60,000 bases of DNA, from positions 2,234,001 to 2,294,000 of the forward strand of contig OX485809.1 in the NCBI GenBank assembly GCA_950295325.1, written 5' to 3'. This stretch comes from Polytrichum commune (taxonomy: Eukaryota; Streptophyta; Polytrichopsida; Polytrichales; Polytrichaceae). Under the pieces are notes generated by a model. It did no database searches, had not been told where the DNA came from, and saw only the letters and a list, made by a program, of their open reading frames with translations. Made by a program: the position numbers and the translations under genes. Every line of letters begins with the position of its first letter. Position 1 is the stretch's first letter. Shown piece after piece: positions 12,165 through 24,236 of the stretch.

Positions 12165-12480
12165 CTAAGGTATGTGGGTGTTATTTGGTTTTCTTTCATA
12201 TTCTTTAATGTCTACTGATTAAATTTACACAATAAAACATGTGTTGCATGGGCAAATCAACCATGAGGCATCATCGAAGATCAAATGAAAATCGGACCTT
12301 CCTTAATTTAGATGTGGGGGTAAGAAGTGCACATTTGTTGGCTTCTTAGCTGACTACATAAGTCCTCCCATTTGAGTTCATTATTGAGTGTAGAATAGTT
12401 AAGTACATTGAAGATTTTCTTCAATCTCTTTTATACATGTGTCTTTATGATGTTTGTTCTTTGGTCCTCACCAAACAACT
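12165..12480 (-). repeat. Dispersed repeat family C, reverse copy
   Basis: In reverse orientation this matches the 36075-36370 copy at both ends: GTATGTGGGTGTTATTTGG at the left, and the CTTCAATCTCTTTTATACAT region at the right. A short non-matching stretch lies between. Confidence 0.6.
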
Positions 12481-12499
12481 AACCGATCAAATAAAGGTG

Positions 12500-13921
12500 C
12501 AGAATAGTAACATAATAATACATGTTTAATGTAGTTCAGGTTTTTGTTATGAATCAAAACAAAACATAGGGTACTAAGTCTCAAGGAAGACCGGTTTAGT
12601 GTTTATAAGGATTGATGTAACATTGGCTCAAGGAATTCTATATCAATCTAAGGTTCTTTCTTTCCAATTCCCCTTTTGACAAGTTTCAACACCCATTATT
12701 TTCCCTCTCAACGTTCATGTATGTTTCTTTCAATTGTGTGTGCATGTCCAATGTGATGACTCCTAAAAACTCTAATATCAAGCTTCTAAGTATGTCGTGA
12801 AGTTCTTTTAGGTTTGGCAATAGTCTTCATGAGAGATTTCATCCATTTGGGGTTAGTAAAATTTTCTTGATTAATTTGATCTTTAGTCAATTCCAAAGTT
12901 CACAAATAAAAGTGCTTTATATTCAAGCAATCTAATTGGGAGTACACTAATCTCTTGCCATCAATCACCACTCAACCCACAGTGGCTTGCTTGGAGTCTT
13001 CAAAGTCTCCAAAATAAATGTCTATAGGCTATAGCCATTTAATTATAATAAATCCATCATTAGATCGGAACCTATTTCAAAATATCATGATATCATATTT
13101 ACAATCATATCAAAGTATGTTTTCATCAATTAGATTGTTGACCAAACACCATCATTAATCTTACTCAATTTTTTAGCCTATCACTTCCTAACATATCTTG
13201 ATCATCATAATCATCATGTCATGCATAATTTCCTAATATTTATATCATGTTCCTTTTATAAGAAAAAGACTATAGCTTGTTTTTTACTATGTTTATATCA
13301 AGATTGTATATTGCATCTCAAGCTACTCATCTCACATTTGGTTCACTCCAATCATTGGACACACAAACAAATGAAGACACATAACTAGTGCATGCACAGG
13401 CGTTCAGGTTACGATGTCGCATTTACATATTGCAAACAATTACACATCAATTCAAGATCAACCCTTCTTGCCGGAACTTCTCAGTTTCGTTTTCATATGT
13501 CTATGTTCATTCCCTTATCACAAGTGGTAATATCATGCTCATAATTTCAACTCTCTTTATATATCATTGTTCATTCTCCTCTCACAAGTGGCAATGAAAA
13601 AACCCTAATCTTTTACATAACTATGGGCTCTCTCTCTCTCTCCAACTATGGCTTAGTAGATGGTTCTTGAATGTCATCATGATGTTGGCTATGGGCTTCT
13701 TAATCCCTCGGAGGACACATGTGGTTACAACCTCTCAAAACTACCTTCCCTCTCACTATAGCCTTATCAATCTACTTCAGAATGACTTTCACCCACAATT
13801 TAGTTTAATTTATCATCTATTCAACTTCTATACTATTTGTTGGAAGGCTATGGCCAAAATAAATTTATTACAAACGTATCCCTTATCTCTGAGTATTTTA
13901 TGATGGGGTGTGACTTGAAAA
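12500..13921. other. Gene-free AT-rich sequence
   Basis: No gene is supported. Between about 13020 and 13860 several GGCTATAGCC-like palindromes recur (for example GGCTATAGCC at 13028 and GGCTATGGCC near 13847). They echo the cluster at 3890-5285. Confidence 0.45.
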
Positions 13922-14300
13922 ATGGACACCAGAAAGAATTGTTTTAAAAGAGACGGAAAAGAGATAGTCACCAACTTTAAATTTATTGAATCTTATAAAC
14001 GCAATAGTCTATGTAAACAAAGGGATTTATATGGTTATTTAATAACTCATAGAATCTCAACTTTGACAACAACCGTGATATTTATACAAAACTCCAAAAT
14101 GTGTAAGGAAAATGACCCATGGGCACAATTTAGATTTGATAATCATCTCGCAGTAATTGCATGTTTTATATCCTACAAGAAGTGGGGGCAAAGAAAAATT
14201 ATCCATTTAAAACTTGCTTACTACAACTATCAAACCATAATTCATGAGTGGTTCACCAATTGGCCATGCTTACACAAACTTTGGCAAAGAATGCTAGTAA
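13922..14300 (+). repeat. Dispersed repeat family A, diverged copy
   Basis: It starts with ATGGACACCAGAAAGAATTG and later carries TAATCATCTCGCAGTAATTG, CATGTTTTATATCCTACAAG and a TTGGCCATGC block. The same order of segments occurs at 16958-17497, 20645-21790 and 39990-40330. A 134-codon frame runs through this copy but is not conserved in the others, so I treat the family as non-coding. Confidence 0.55.
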
Positions 14301-14589
14301 TCCCTTTTAGTACACCAATGTGTTGAAGGGATTTTTCCAAGCGAAACCAATCAAGAGCTATGTGAACAATGGGAATGAGGCACCACTTGTAGTTGAACTT
14401 GCGGCACAAGAATAGTTGTATGTAGTGAATTAGGACAATGACTCCCAAGTAGGTTAGTCACTGTAACACTTAACTTAGATCCTTGAGAAATGGAAGGCAT
14501 ATATGTGCACACATACAAAAGTCTAGCAACCTCCTTCAAGAGACACTACGGGGAGAGCATGGTCTTAATAATACAATATTGATTATCCC

Positions 14590-15010
14590 ATTGAGTGTGT
14601 GTGGTACTAATTCATGAAACATGTGTTGTTTGCCAAATCTCAAAATTAGCGAGGGTTGAATTTTTTTATAAAGTGATAGTAAATTTATGAACATTTATCA
14701 TATATTTCAAGATAATTAGTGCATGCTCTAAAGTGCTTGTAGAGTGCATTGTTTCATTTTTTTGGTTCAAAGAGGCTTCTTCTTCTTCTTCTTCTTCTTC
14801 TTCTTCTTCTTCAGGTAGTGCCACTCACTTTTGAGGCATCTCCTACCACTAACTTCCTAAAGAGAACTTGCATCAAGAAACCAAAAACTTGAGAGCTTGC
14901 CTTGGCCTCCCAAAGCCCTATATATTCTAGTGGCACTATTTTCATGGTGTAAAGAAATTTAGTATCACCTTCACTAATTTCCCACATGCACTATTAGCCC
15001 ACCCTTATTG
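14590..15010. repeat. MITE-like family E, copy 1
   Basis: Conserved segments GGTACTAATTCA, AATTAGTGCATGC and GAAATTTAGTATCACCTTCA occur in the same order as in the copy at 15305-15710. This copy lacks clear terminal inverted repeats and contains a CTT microsatellite. Confidence 0.55.
14771..14812. repeat. (CTT)n microsatellite
   Basis: An uninterrupted run of about a dozen TTC/CTT units lies inside family E copy 1. Confidence 0.9.
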
Positions 15011-15304
15011 AATGGGATGATCACTATAGTTGTTGATCAAGTGGTCACAAAAATTATGATATATATGGAGTCTTTTTGAGAGGGAAAAAAAACACCCAAA
15101 GGAAAGTATGAAGACCTCTAAGTTTTTTTCCAACATAAGTTTAAGCCCAAGTGAACTGTGAAATGTAATGCTTGCACACTATCATTATCTTTCCTCTTGA
15201 TTTAGAGAATAATGTGATGTTCAATTACAATCACCCTATTATTCACGCTAAAAATTTAACGACAAATTTGAATTAAGAAAGTATACACTAAAAGGAAGAA
15301 AGAG

Positions 15305-15710
15305 TCTACTACGCTAAATATACCAATTAGTGAGGGTGGTACTAATTCAGGTCACATCCACAATCTAATCAAGTCTCAAAGTTACGAAGGGCTAAAGCTT
15401 CTACAAGGTGACAATGAATTCATGCCTATAGTAAATTCTATGCTCATTTACCATAGATTTCAAAAAAAAAAAGCGTGCTTGTGATTAGTGCATGCCATGC
15501 TTGTCAATGATTAGTGCCAAGTGCTAGTACTTTAGTGAATTGGGCCAAGTTCCGGTATTTCAGTGAATAATGCCAAATGCCAAGATGAATAATGCTTCCT
15601 AATCTCAGATCTAAGATGTTTTGGTGGCGCTAATTCATAGCGTTAAGAAATTTAGTATCATCTTCACTAATTTCCAACACACACTAATTGGTATATCTCG
15701 TGTAGCCTCC
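15305..15710. mobile_element. MITE-like family E, copy 2 with terminal inverted repeats
   Basis: The left end TACTACGCTAAATATACCAA, continuing TTAGTG, is mirrored at the right end by CACTAATTGGTATATCTCG followed by TGTAGCC. Terminal repeats are about 25 bp with a few mismatches. Internally it carries short direct repeats such as TTAGTGCCAAGTGC and AATGCCAAATGCC. It is non-coding. Confidence 0.65.
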
Positions 15711-16957
15711 ACCCACAAAATATGAAAAATGTGATAAATCAATGTATGTTGACTGGGATGCCCGGTAACTTAGAGTCGTGAATTCCTGCTCTATGTAAAC
15801 TTGATAATGGTCTCCCAGAAAAAAAACACCAATAAGCAAGCGACACTTGTCCAAACTCGAATACTTGTACTAATAACTCTTGGCTTTTCAACCTCCACCA
15901 TGCATGGCTGCTTTAGCCACTTGCCCTCATGCACCCGAATGGTAGAAGGGCCTATCCTGGACACCCTACCTAAAGCTCTCGGTATCTTCTAGAACATATA
16001 TAGCACATCTGCTCGTTTTTAGAATGCAAGTCTAGGGCACTTGTGCATTAGCAACCCCCTTCGGAAGGGGGGGGGGGGGTGTCCGTAATAGACCCCCCCC
16101 CAACCTTAATGATCATTGATGAGAGCCGACAAGGCCCAATGAAGGTCGAGATTCAAAATGAAAAACACTACCTACCCGCATGGGGGTCTAACAAATTTCA
16201 CTAAATAGTCTCATTAGTGTGGGTGGGAAATTAGCATGGGAATAACTAGCGCATGTCACACTAATTTTTGTAGTCAAGGTGGAAATAACGTAGATCCAAG
16301 ATACCGGGTTGTCCTTTAAGTCTTCATGAAGACTTCCCATCAACACATTGAATATTATTTACAGGACAAAAACAACCCAAAATAAAATCAATCATCCACA
16401 TTGATTATCTGTTATAAATTAAGCATGGGCTGAAGAGTAATGTGGCCCACGTTAATTTCCGTAATGGGAATTAGCGTGGGCTCTAGAAAAAATATTGTGG
16501 CCCACAATATTAGGACTATTTAGTGTAGTGTTGGTATGTTACATAGGTGGATGCATGTTATCAATAACCAATATCAATAATGGAATCAAAGATCCTACTT
16601 GTGGGTATGAAAATTATATTATCATTCAAATATTGATATTTGGTGGGTATGCCAAGGTGAGAGAACTATTTATATACTCGAGTTATTATTTGGGTCAATA
16701 CCATTCTAAACCATATTGAAATAATAACTTGGGTATGAAGGTTCTTGCATAGTATATAAACCCAAATGGTGTTGATAACAACAACACCAACAAATACTCG
16801 TGCCATGCTAGTATCAATCATGTTACATAAAAGGATGATACCAATCTAACATTCTTGCAAACTTTGAGGAGTAAGGTAGGAAACCCTTATTTGGATAATT
16901 TTCTTAATATGACACTCTCACTTGACTAGTATGCGATTTGGCATGCCTAGAAGAACG
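15711..16957. other. Gene-free sequence with homopolymer runs
   Basis: No gene is supported. G and C runs lie near 16067-16105. Inverted GTGGCCCAC/TTAGCGTGGGC segments near 16440-16520 recall those at 10.9-11.2 kb. Confidence 0.45.
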
Positions 16958-17497
16958 GATACCAAAAAGACATGTATTTGAAAACGATATTAGTGCCTAC
17001 TCAAAATACGATAACCATTCTAGGCTCAGTAGTCAACATAATTGGGGGGGGGGGGACTATATGACCATCTAGTGAGCATGACAAACTTTGGTTTGATGAT
17101 GAATAATATATTCATATTAGCTCAAAATATCATGAAGAAAGTGGCTACCACCTTGATTTGGATTTGCTAACCATCTTGTGTTAATCGCATGTTTCATGTC
17201 CTCGGAGAAGTCGGCTAGTTAGGAAAAGTACCCATTCAAAACCTAACTACCTTATTTACATTGCGATAGAAGGTTACAAAGTTTCCATTGGTTGGAATTA
17301 TTAGGGCCACTTCAAACACAAGACAAGGGCCGTGACCACGTAATTGCGACATGCCGTGATTCACATCCAAAGGTCATAACATTGGCATGGATTGCCACAA
17401 TTCATATTCGGCCTACCTCTTGGAAGTCAATATCCATAGTATGCCATGTAGGAATCCGAGCAGACTTCTCATCTATGCTAATTTCTTTGGGCCCCTG
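16958..17497 (+). repeat. Dispersed repeat family A, interrupted by a solo LTR
   Basis: The ATACCAAAAAGACATGTATT start, the GTCAACATAATTGGGGGG block, the TTGGATTTGCTAACCATCTT block and the CATGTAGGAATCC block follow the same order as in the 20645-21790 copy. Family A sequence appears to resume after the LTR at 18438, where CAATGAGAG matches the other copy near 21692. The LTR therefore inserted into an older family A element. Confidence 0.65.
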
Positions 17498-18437
17498 TGT
17501 CGCAATCCTTGCTAGGCCCCTTAACAATCTTGCCCATTTTCATTCCTAGCAAAGGTTACGAGTGCTAACCCTTCGCATTCCGCCATGCTAATGGTTAGCT
17601 CCTCCTACCCCGGACCTTATAGTTCTTAAGAGGGAGCCAACCCTCCTACTTTGCTTTCGGGACTCGCCCCTTAATCGCTAACCAATTCTTAGATGTGGTC
17701 CAATCTTATGTTGATCATCGCATTGCCGAAGCAGCACTACAACAACCCAAAGCATACTAGGCAACTATGCACTCACATTGGGCCAATGCCCATGGAGGCC
17801 GTGCCGTTCGGCCTCGCATGGGTGAGGCCACACCACCTCACCCATATAAGCCTCTAGGACTCTAGGCGGGGCCCCTACCCCACCGTCAAGAAACCTTTTG
17901 TCTCTCTATCAAGAGTTGGGGCCAAATAGACATTTTCCCTTAGCCGTTGGGCCTAGAAGCCCCTAGCAGCTTCAGACCATCATAACTTCCTTATTTGATC
18001 TCTGATGCTCACAAACGACCTCTCCATCTTCATCTACGCTTCACGTAGATGCCGATGGACTCCTCATTTGCCCCATTTGGGCAAGTATTGAGGAAGTTAT
18101 GCCTGTTCAAACCTTGGCAGTCCCGGGAGCCACTCCCAGGCCACTGCTGTACTAGGGCGCCCCACTCAAATTGCCATATCTCCTAGCCCACACCTCCGAT
18201 TGAGGTGTTCTTGAGCATTCTAGAATCAACACGCCATAAGCTACGCATAGCTCATGGCCTTACCCCCGTGCCTCCTAGTCTCCGTGGATGGGAGGCATTC
18301 TCAACACCCGGGGCCCTCACCCACAATAGGATCACTTGGGCCTTCTCACCAATGGCGCCACAAGTCCTGGGTGTCACTCCGGGGTCCCCCTTGTGCCCAT
18401 GGTGATTCGGGCACTCCTCATGGAGAGGTGCGCGACA
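17498..18437. mobile_element. Solo LTR, copy 1
   Basis: The element starts TGTCGCAA and ends GCGACA, the TG...CA pattern of long terminal repeats with a 6-bp inverted end. It is flanked by CCCTG (17493-17497) and CCCTA (18438-18442), a 5-bp target duplication with one mismatch. A closely similar sequence with the same ends lies at 58415-59387. No internal retrotransposon genes or second LTR lie nearby, so it is most likely a recombination remnant. The superfamily cannot be told from an LTR alone. Frames inside it are not genes. Confidence 0.88.
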
Positions 18438-18584
18438 CCCTAGGTCTCCTTCACCTTCGAGTGTGAAGTGAACTTGGATGGTTACGGACATTTACTTGAC
18501 CAATGAGAGATGTTAGAATGCAGTGGTTTTAATGACTACAGTGGTACGAGGCAGTGATTGGGAAGATTTTTGAGCATAATCGGT

Positions 18585-18790
18585 TGAGATCCTAGTGTTT
18601 GCAAGTCCAACCGGTTACATGTTGACATCCTTCGGTTTTTCTATATGAATTTGAGGTACATTCCATAAATTCCTCTAAAGTGATCGGTAATTCTCCCGAA
18701 GTCTTGAACTTCAACCGGTTATTTCTCAAACTCAACCGGTTCATCTGTAACTAATTGCTGGTTCTCCCCAATCATAGGTACGAGCCTGTA
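18585..18790 (+). repeat. Family D repeat, single copy
   Basis: It matches the AT-rich inner part of the 8199-9032 inverted repeat: GTCCAACCGGTTACATGTTG, TTTGAGGTACATTCCA, then GTCTTGAACTTCAACCGGTT. Confidence 0.75.
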
Positions 18791-19452
18791 GGCAAGAAGC
18801 ATAATAGTTTTGGGGGAATGGTATGTATGCTGGTGTCAGCTGGTGAGAGGGGGTTACAGTTCGGCCGCCTTATTCCCCGACATGCAACGCTTTTCTCCTC
18901 TCCTTTCCAAGCTGGTGTAAAATAAAAAAAATAGGGGCACTCGGGAACCGAGTCCCTCGAGTTTGAAGCAGGGCAGCCAGTGAGGAACTGGCCATGACAG
19001 AGAGCTCAATGAAAGAGCTATGCAGCGCTCGACACCTGAAAGCGGATATTTTAGGACCCTCCACAGGATGACATCAGGTGCCCCCTCTGCGGCTGATGAG
19101 GAGCAGTGCCCGGGGAGATTTCGGGCGCATAACTACACCCTAAACTCCGTAATATCAACCCCCATAATGTCACACACTCTCTTATATCCTGAAACCCCAG
19201 AGAACGGATGTTCGTAGTTCAAATCTCACTCCTTATTTGTCACATTTGTCTCCCTTATATCACGAAATTTGTCATCAATGCAAACTGTCCAAGGAGTCAA
19301 CTCACACCCTCGCGTTGCGTCACGGGTCAACATGTGAAGTGTCATCTTTTTATTCTTATTTTTCTTCTTCTATTTATGCCACTTGTTGAATGTTGGTGCA
19401 TGTGTCCGCCATATCGCCCGGGAAGGCCAAGTTGAGTTGTTAAGCGTTATTA
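18791..19452. other. Gene-free sequence
   Basis: No gene, RNA or repeat was recognised; the short frames present have no family features. Confidence 0.4.
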
Positions 19453-19630
19453 ATGAACCTAACATTATTAAGCAATGTTGTTAGTTCAAGTGAGCCCTGA
19501 GAATATAACCATGGGATGCGCAACCTTCTGCAAAGGAGACTTAAATTTAGATTGAGTTTCTAGGCATTCCATGGCTATATTCTTAGGGTCCACAGACCTA
19601 ACACACACTGCTTAATAATGTTAGGTTCAT
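19453..19630. mobile_element. Short foldback/MITE-like element
   Basis: The ends ATGAACCTAACATTATTAAG and its reverse complement at 19611-19630 begin imperfect arms of about 65 bp. The arms also share a GAATATA(A/G)CCATGG segment in opposite orientation. It is non-coding and about 178 bp long. Confidence 0.75.
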
Positions 19631-19664
19631 GAGTGTTCTACTACAATAGCTAATTGGGCATAAT

Positions 19665-19860
19665 CGGTCAAACTCCTAGTGTTTCCAAGTCCAACCGGTT
19701 ACATGTTGTGATCTTACGTGTTTTTCTTCGTTAATTTGAGGTATATTATGTAGATTCCTCTAAAATGATGTGTTATTTCTTGAAGTTTTAAAACCTCAAA
19801 CCGTTATTCTAAAAACTCAACCGATTCATTTGTAAGTAGCTGTCCGTTCTTCCCGTTCAG
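19665..19860 (+). repeat. Family D repeat, diverged single copy
   Basis: It carries the same ordered segments as 18585-18790 (CCAAGTCCAACCGGTTACAT, TTTGAGGTATATTATG, CTCAACCGATTCAT) with more substitutions. Confidence 0.7.
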
Positions 19861-19939
19861 TGGTAGAGGTTTGTGGTGTGTAAGGTAGATGTGTATGTAA
19901 ATTGAACATAGTAGTAATCGAGACACATATATTTGAGTG

Positions 19940-20635
19940 GTACAGTAACCTCCCGCTTAAGTACGCATCCCGGTTAAGTACGCATTTTTTGGCAAAAAAT
20001 TTAGGGTTCAAGATTTCTTAATTGAACATGTCGTGAATCGTCATTTGGCGTAAGTTTTGAAGTTTTTTGCGTTTGGCTTTGAGGCCGACCACTTGGATCT
20101 TGCTATGTAATGATTCAAACGATTTCTTAAGGCCATCAAAAATTTCCTTTGCTTCTACTTGAACTTCAAGGCAGAGCAGCTAATCCACGATGTCAAGAAC
20201 CTATTTATAAAGAGAGTCAAAACCCTAGAATATAACTCCGTTTTCTAAATTGACATTCAGTTCCTAAGTGTTAACATCGCCTTCACTAACGATGTACTCT
20301 TGGGCTAGAGCCCTTTTACTCAGAGTATTCGTTCTGCTAAGCTTCAAGATGATTTCGCAACGTTGATGCTCATTGAGACGCTTTCCGTTTGGATTCATCG
20401 ACATTGTAGCGAACACAAACGATTTGGGAAACCTTAAACCCTAAAGTACACACCTACCGGCTATAGCGAAACACAAGCGATAGCGATTTGGGAAACCCTA
20501 AATCCTAAAGTACGCACTTACCAACTATAGTGAAACACAAGCAATTTGGGAAACCCTAAAGTACACACCTACTAGCTAAGTACGCACAAACTACGCATGT
20601 TCAAGTTGCACACTTAAGTGGGAGGTTACTGTATG
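19940..20635 (-). mobile_element. Non-autonomous pogo-like DNA transposon
   Basis: The ends are inverted: CAGTAACCTCCCGCTTAAGT at the left, and the reverse complement of CAGTAACCTCCCACTTAAGT at the right. Each end is bordered by TA. CAGT termini with TA target sites are typical of Tc1/mariner and pogo elements. Inside, the minus strand keeps a short coding remnant with a CENP-B/pogo-type helix-turn-helix (20264-20398). Near the right end a segment with AAACACAAGC and GGGAAACCCTAAA is repeated two to three times. At under 700 bp it cannot encode a full transposase and would need one supplied elsewhere. Confidence 0.8.
20264..20398 (-). pseudogene. Truncated pogo/CENP-B-type HTH of a transposase
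   Basis: Starting from ATG at 20398, the frame encodes 44 residues and stops at TAG (20264-20266). It begins MNPNGKRLNEHQRCEIILKL and continues through SKRALAQEYIVSEGDV. The pattern of basic residues, an E-I-I-L-K-L helix and an S-K-R-A-L-A-Q-E-Y helix is that of the N-terminal DNA-binding domain of pogo/Tigger transposases and CENP-B-like proteins. A DDE catalytic domain is absent. Downstream codons in the element are interrupted by stops. It therefore looks like a remnant of the parent element's transposase, unlikely to be functional. Confidence 0.7.
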
Positions 20636-20644
20636 TGGTTACCT

Positions 20645-21790
20645 GTGAAACTAAGAACTAACACCAAAAAGGCACGTGTTCAAAATATGCTAATCACTCT
20701 AGGTGCAATAGTCAACATGATTTGGGGGGGGGAGGACCTATATGATCACTTAAAGAGCACAAGAATCTTAATTTTATATTAAAATATTATATTATTACAA
20801 GATCCGTAAATGATGAGGCAAATGGTTACAACTAGGATTTAAGTGTATCTGGATTTATGCATGAATTTCAGATTCCAACTGTCAATATGAAGTACACTAT
20901 ATCATAGAACTACACAAATATGGTAGTTGGCGAACATGAAGTCCAAACATTTGAAGTTGTGGTTGTTGTGTTGCTTTTGTTGTTGACGTTTGATTGTTTT
21001 TGTCCTCACAATTGTTTAGGTTTATTATATACTTACATGTTAAGTTTTACAAGCACGATTTGGATTTGCTAATCATCTTGCACGAATTGCATGTTTCATA
21101 TCCCATAAGAACCAGACAATGGGTGGCACACAATTTTAGCATTCTCTACCTTATGAGCATTGGACGAATGCAACTTGGAAAGCCACGTCATTCAATTTGG
21201 AATGTCTCATTTGATTGACTGAACTCACCCACCATGTATTGATCTTTCATGCACCACAATACACTTGGGGCCTCTTCACACATGAGCCAAGAGCCAAGAG
21301 CCGTCACCATGAAATTGTGAGAGCCCATAAGAAGGTGTCCAATGGTTGTCCCAAGGCACCTCCAAAATCATGAAATGTGGTCACGGACTCTTAGGTGTAG
21401 TGGGAAGTCATATGTGACGGGGCCTCAACCAAGTGCTATTTCAATGGATTTCTACTCTTGTGGGTCTTCATACATGATAAAAATAGAAGAAACCAATGGT
21501 TGTGAGCGTTCGGAGTGCCATGGTCTCCTGGTTTTATGTTAGGCCTACCTCCAAGAGGTGGTTTTTGAGAATAGTCCAAGTGACCATGAAACATCATCCG
21601 TTTGATGCCATGTAGGAATCCATGTAGACTTTACATCCATCTTGCATTCACATACTCCGTTGGTCCCTCACCGGCTCCACGTTCTCCACCAATGAGAGTG
21701 CTTGAAGTGTAATGGTCACGGGCTCTCAGTCTTGTGTGTAAAGTGGCCCTTAAGGACAACCTCCTTTGCAAGACTCATATAAGACCATTT
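20645..21790 (+). repeat. Dispersed repeat family A, longest copy
   Basis: The ordered segments are CACCAAAAAGGCACGTGTTC, GTCAACATGATTTGGGGGGG, TTGGATTTGCTAATCATCTT, CATGTTTCATATCCCATAAG, CACTTGGGGCCTCTTCACAC, GATGCCATGTAGGAATCC and CAATGAGAG. Most recur at 16958-17497 and some at 39990-40330. No frame is conserved between copies. It may be a decayed retroelement or a large MITE, but ends could not be defined. Confidence 0.6.
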
Positions 21791-22069
21791 ACTTTTGATC
21801 ATAGGATTAAGATTTAAAAATATAGGGTTCAAAACATTTGTGACACTTTTGATTTCTTCTATGAGCGATTGTCAATTCTTCCTTCATACATGTCCTGCAT
21901 AAACCAATTATGAGCCATACCTTGGAGCAGAGCTTTCGGTTTCATAGCTTTGACGTTTTCAGCCATAACTTTGTCCTTTAATGAATGTGTGGATGAATGT
22001 AAATTGAAAGTGCTTGCATGGTCATGTCATTCATCGGCCACAAATATGTACATTACGGACATTGATATT

Positions 22070-22290
22070 TGCAATTAGGTTGCTTTCGCAAATAGGCTGC
22101 CTCTTTACCCATGCAAATTATTTTGGGTCAAAATCAAATTACAAAATTTATTACATCCTTTGTTCATCCGTCTAGCAATTATGATAGAAACAATAATCAA
22201 TGTATTTTGTTATTATGGTAACTAATTTTCAAATAATGTGCATGTCAATAGATTAGCGTGGGGCAACCTAGTTGCACGCATCATTGTAGG
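22070..22290 (+). repeat. Family H repeat, copy 1
   Basis: It shares with 23397-23620 the order CAAATAGGCTGCCTCTTTAC, CCATGCAAAT, ATCCGTCTAGCAAT, ATGTCAAT, GATTAGC and CAACCTAGTTGCAC. Divergence is substantial, so the duplication is old. Confidence 0.55.
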
Positions 22291-23396
22291 TTATGCCCAT
22301 AGATTTAACATTTATATTGACAGGAGTTCAAAATACATGCCTATGTTGAAGTGTAGATGTGGAGGTCTAGATTTTTTTCTCCCTATATGTACAGTACAAT
22401 GCAAAGGTTTCTAACTAATCCACCGGGGCCTCATGTGCGGTGTACTACATTGGTTATGGTATGTAGTGTCATGTATACTATTTTGTGAAGGGCCTGCACT
22501 AGATGCCTAGAGGTCTCCAAGTGTCATGTCCGCAAATTAAAATATGATATTATTTGTCAACATCATGTGGAACCCCCTTAACTCTTACGTTTAGCTTAAA
22601 ATTTGGCAATAAAATAGATGCAACAAGAAACACCCTTACGGGTGTAGGTACCTATATTGTATATCTAACTACAATAGAGTAACAACTTTTTCAACAATTT
22701 TTAATAATAGCACTTGGCGTGCAACAATGAATAATGGTTCACAATGAATCACATAAATGTGATGGTGTACTCAAAGTGTGATGTATTCTATATTTCTTGT
22801 TAAGGCATGTGGGCCTTATGTGGTCTCATTCTTCATTGAATACATAAATAAGAGTGGTAATACTTATGGAGAAATGCCTTCGTTCAAAATAGACACCAAA
22901 AACACATGTTTTACAATGAGATTGGAGTCTTGACTGTGTGATCAAAATGAAGTAACTATTTTAAGATCAATATCGAACACACGACTTGTAGGTAGGTTGT
23001 TCATAGAGATAAAAGGAAGACAAAACACCTTATCTTGCATCATGGGTGACCATGATCAACATAAGCCTAAATTCTAATGGGCTCACATTCATGTTGGTTA
23101 AGAATATGACCATGGTTTTCTTTTCTTTTCCTTAAAGAGAAAGAAATATTTTCTTTTTACTTATGCCTTTTGCATCTTGATATCAATTATTCTGAAACTT
23201 AAAATGAGACTCAATCTTTGTGGTTCACCATTGTCGATCGGATGACATATTCCTCGACCATACCCAACATCCAAAAATGTCTACGGTGTGGCTGGAAGTG
23301 CCCATAATACTTTCATACTTTCCAGCCCAATGTAGTAGAGAAGCCATTGGAATCTTACCGGGCTTGGACTCGCTTATAGGCAACCATAACTACATT

Positions 23397-23620
23397 GATG
23401 TGTGCAATCAAATTGCCTTTGCAAATAGGTTGCCTATTTAGCCATGCAAATCAACTTACCTCAAAACTACATACAATTTTTTTTTATAACTATGCTTATC
23501 CATCCATATAGCAATCCAAGTATAAAAACAAGTGTTGTATTTTTATATTGTGACAACATATATTAAAAAAAACTGTAATGTCAATCAATTAGCATAGAGC
23601 AACATAATTGCACATATCAG
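23397..23620 (+). repeat. Family H repeat, copy 2
   Basis: This is the direct partner of 22070-22290 about 1.3 kb upstream, with the same segment order and similar length. Confidence 0.55.
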
Positions 23621-24209
23621 TGTACAAGGGGACCATGTATACGATTAGAGAGACTTTTATCAAAATTACGCAATTAACCACATTTCTTTCTCAACAAATG
23701 GTTGTCCACACTGTGGGAGCTATATTGAATGACATGTAATACTGGAAGACAAGGACCTAAAGACCCAACGTGAGGTGTTCATCAAGTTGATTACATCACT
23801 CACACACACAACACACACCAATGTTTGTTTTCCCATTTTGTTGTAGGATCTAGAGTGGCGATCACAATCACAAGAATATGCCTTTTGTAAAATTTCACTT
23901 GGATGTAATGTAGCATTCATCCTAAAAGTTACTAAGAACAATACTTTTGGGGGAATTTGATCATTTTTTTTTAATTTTGAGAAATTGGCCAAAAAAACTT
24001 GTTTTTAACAAAATAATATTTTAAAAATTTCTTGTGAAAAAAAGTTGTCATTGACGCACTCCTACGAGGGAAAATTTCTGTGAGTGAAATTTTCAATTTG
24101 AGGATTTATCTCTTTGGGGTAATGTTTTGTGGCACTTGCTAGGGGAGGTAGAATCACATTGACACATGTACATCGTGATGCTTCTTTTTTTAAGACAAAT
24201 TGGCTACTA

Positions 24210-24236
24210 AGAGAGAGAGAGAGAGAGAGAGAGATT
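24210..24236. repeat. (GA)n microsatellite
   Basis: A GA dinucleotide run of about 13 units. Confidence 0.9.

Noticed and set aside
13922-14326. 134-codon frame as a gene
   Set aside because: It coincides with dispersed family A, and the other copies do not keep this frame.
18205-18491. Frames in the 17.5-18.4 kb and 59.2-59.4 kb segments with matching peptides
   Set aside because: The similarity is explained by the two solo LTR copies; LTRs are non-coding.
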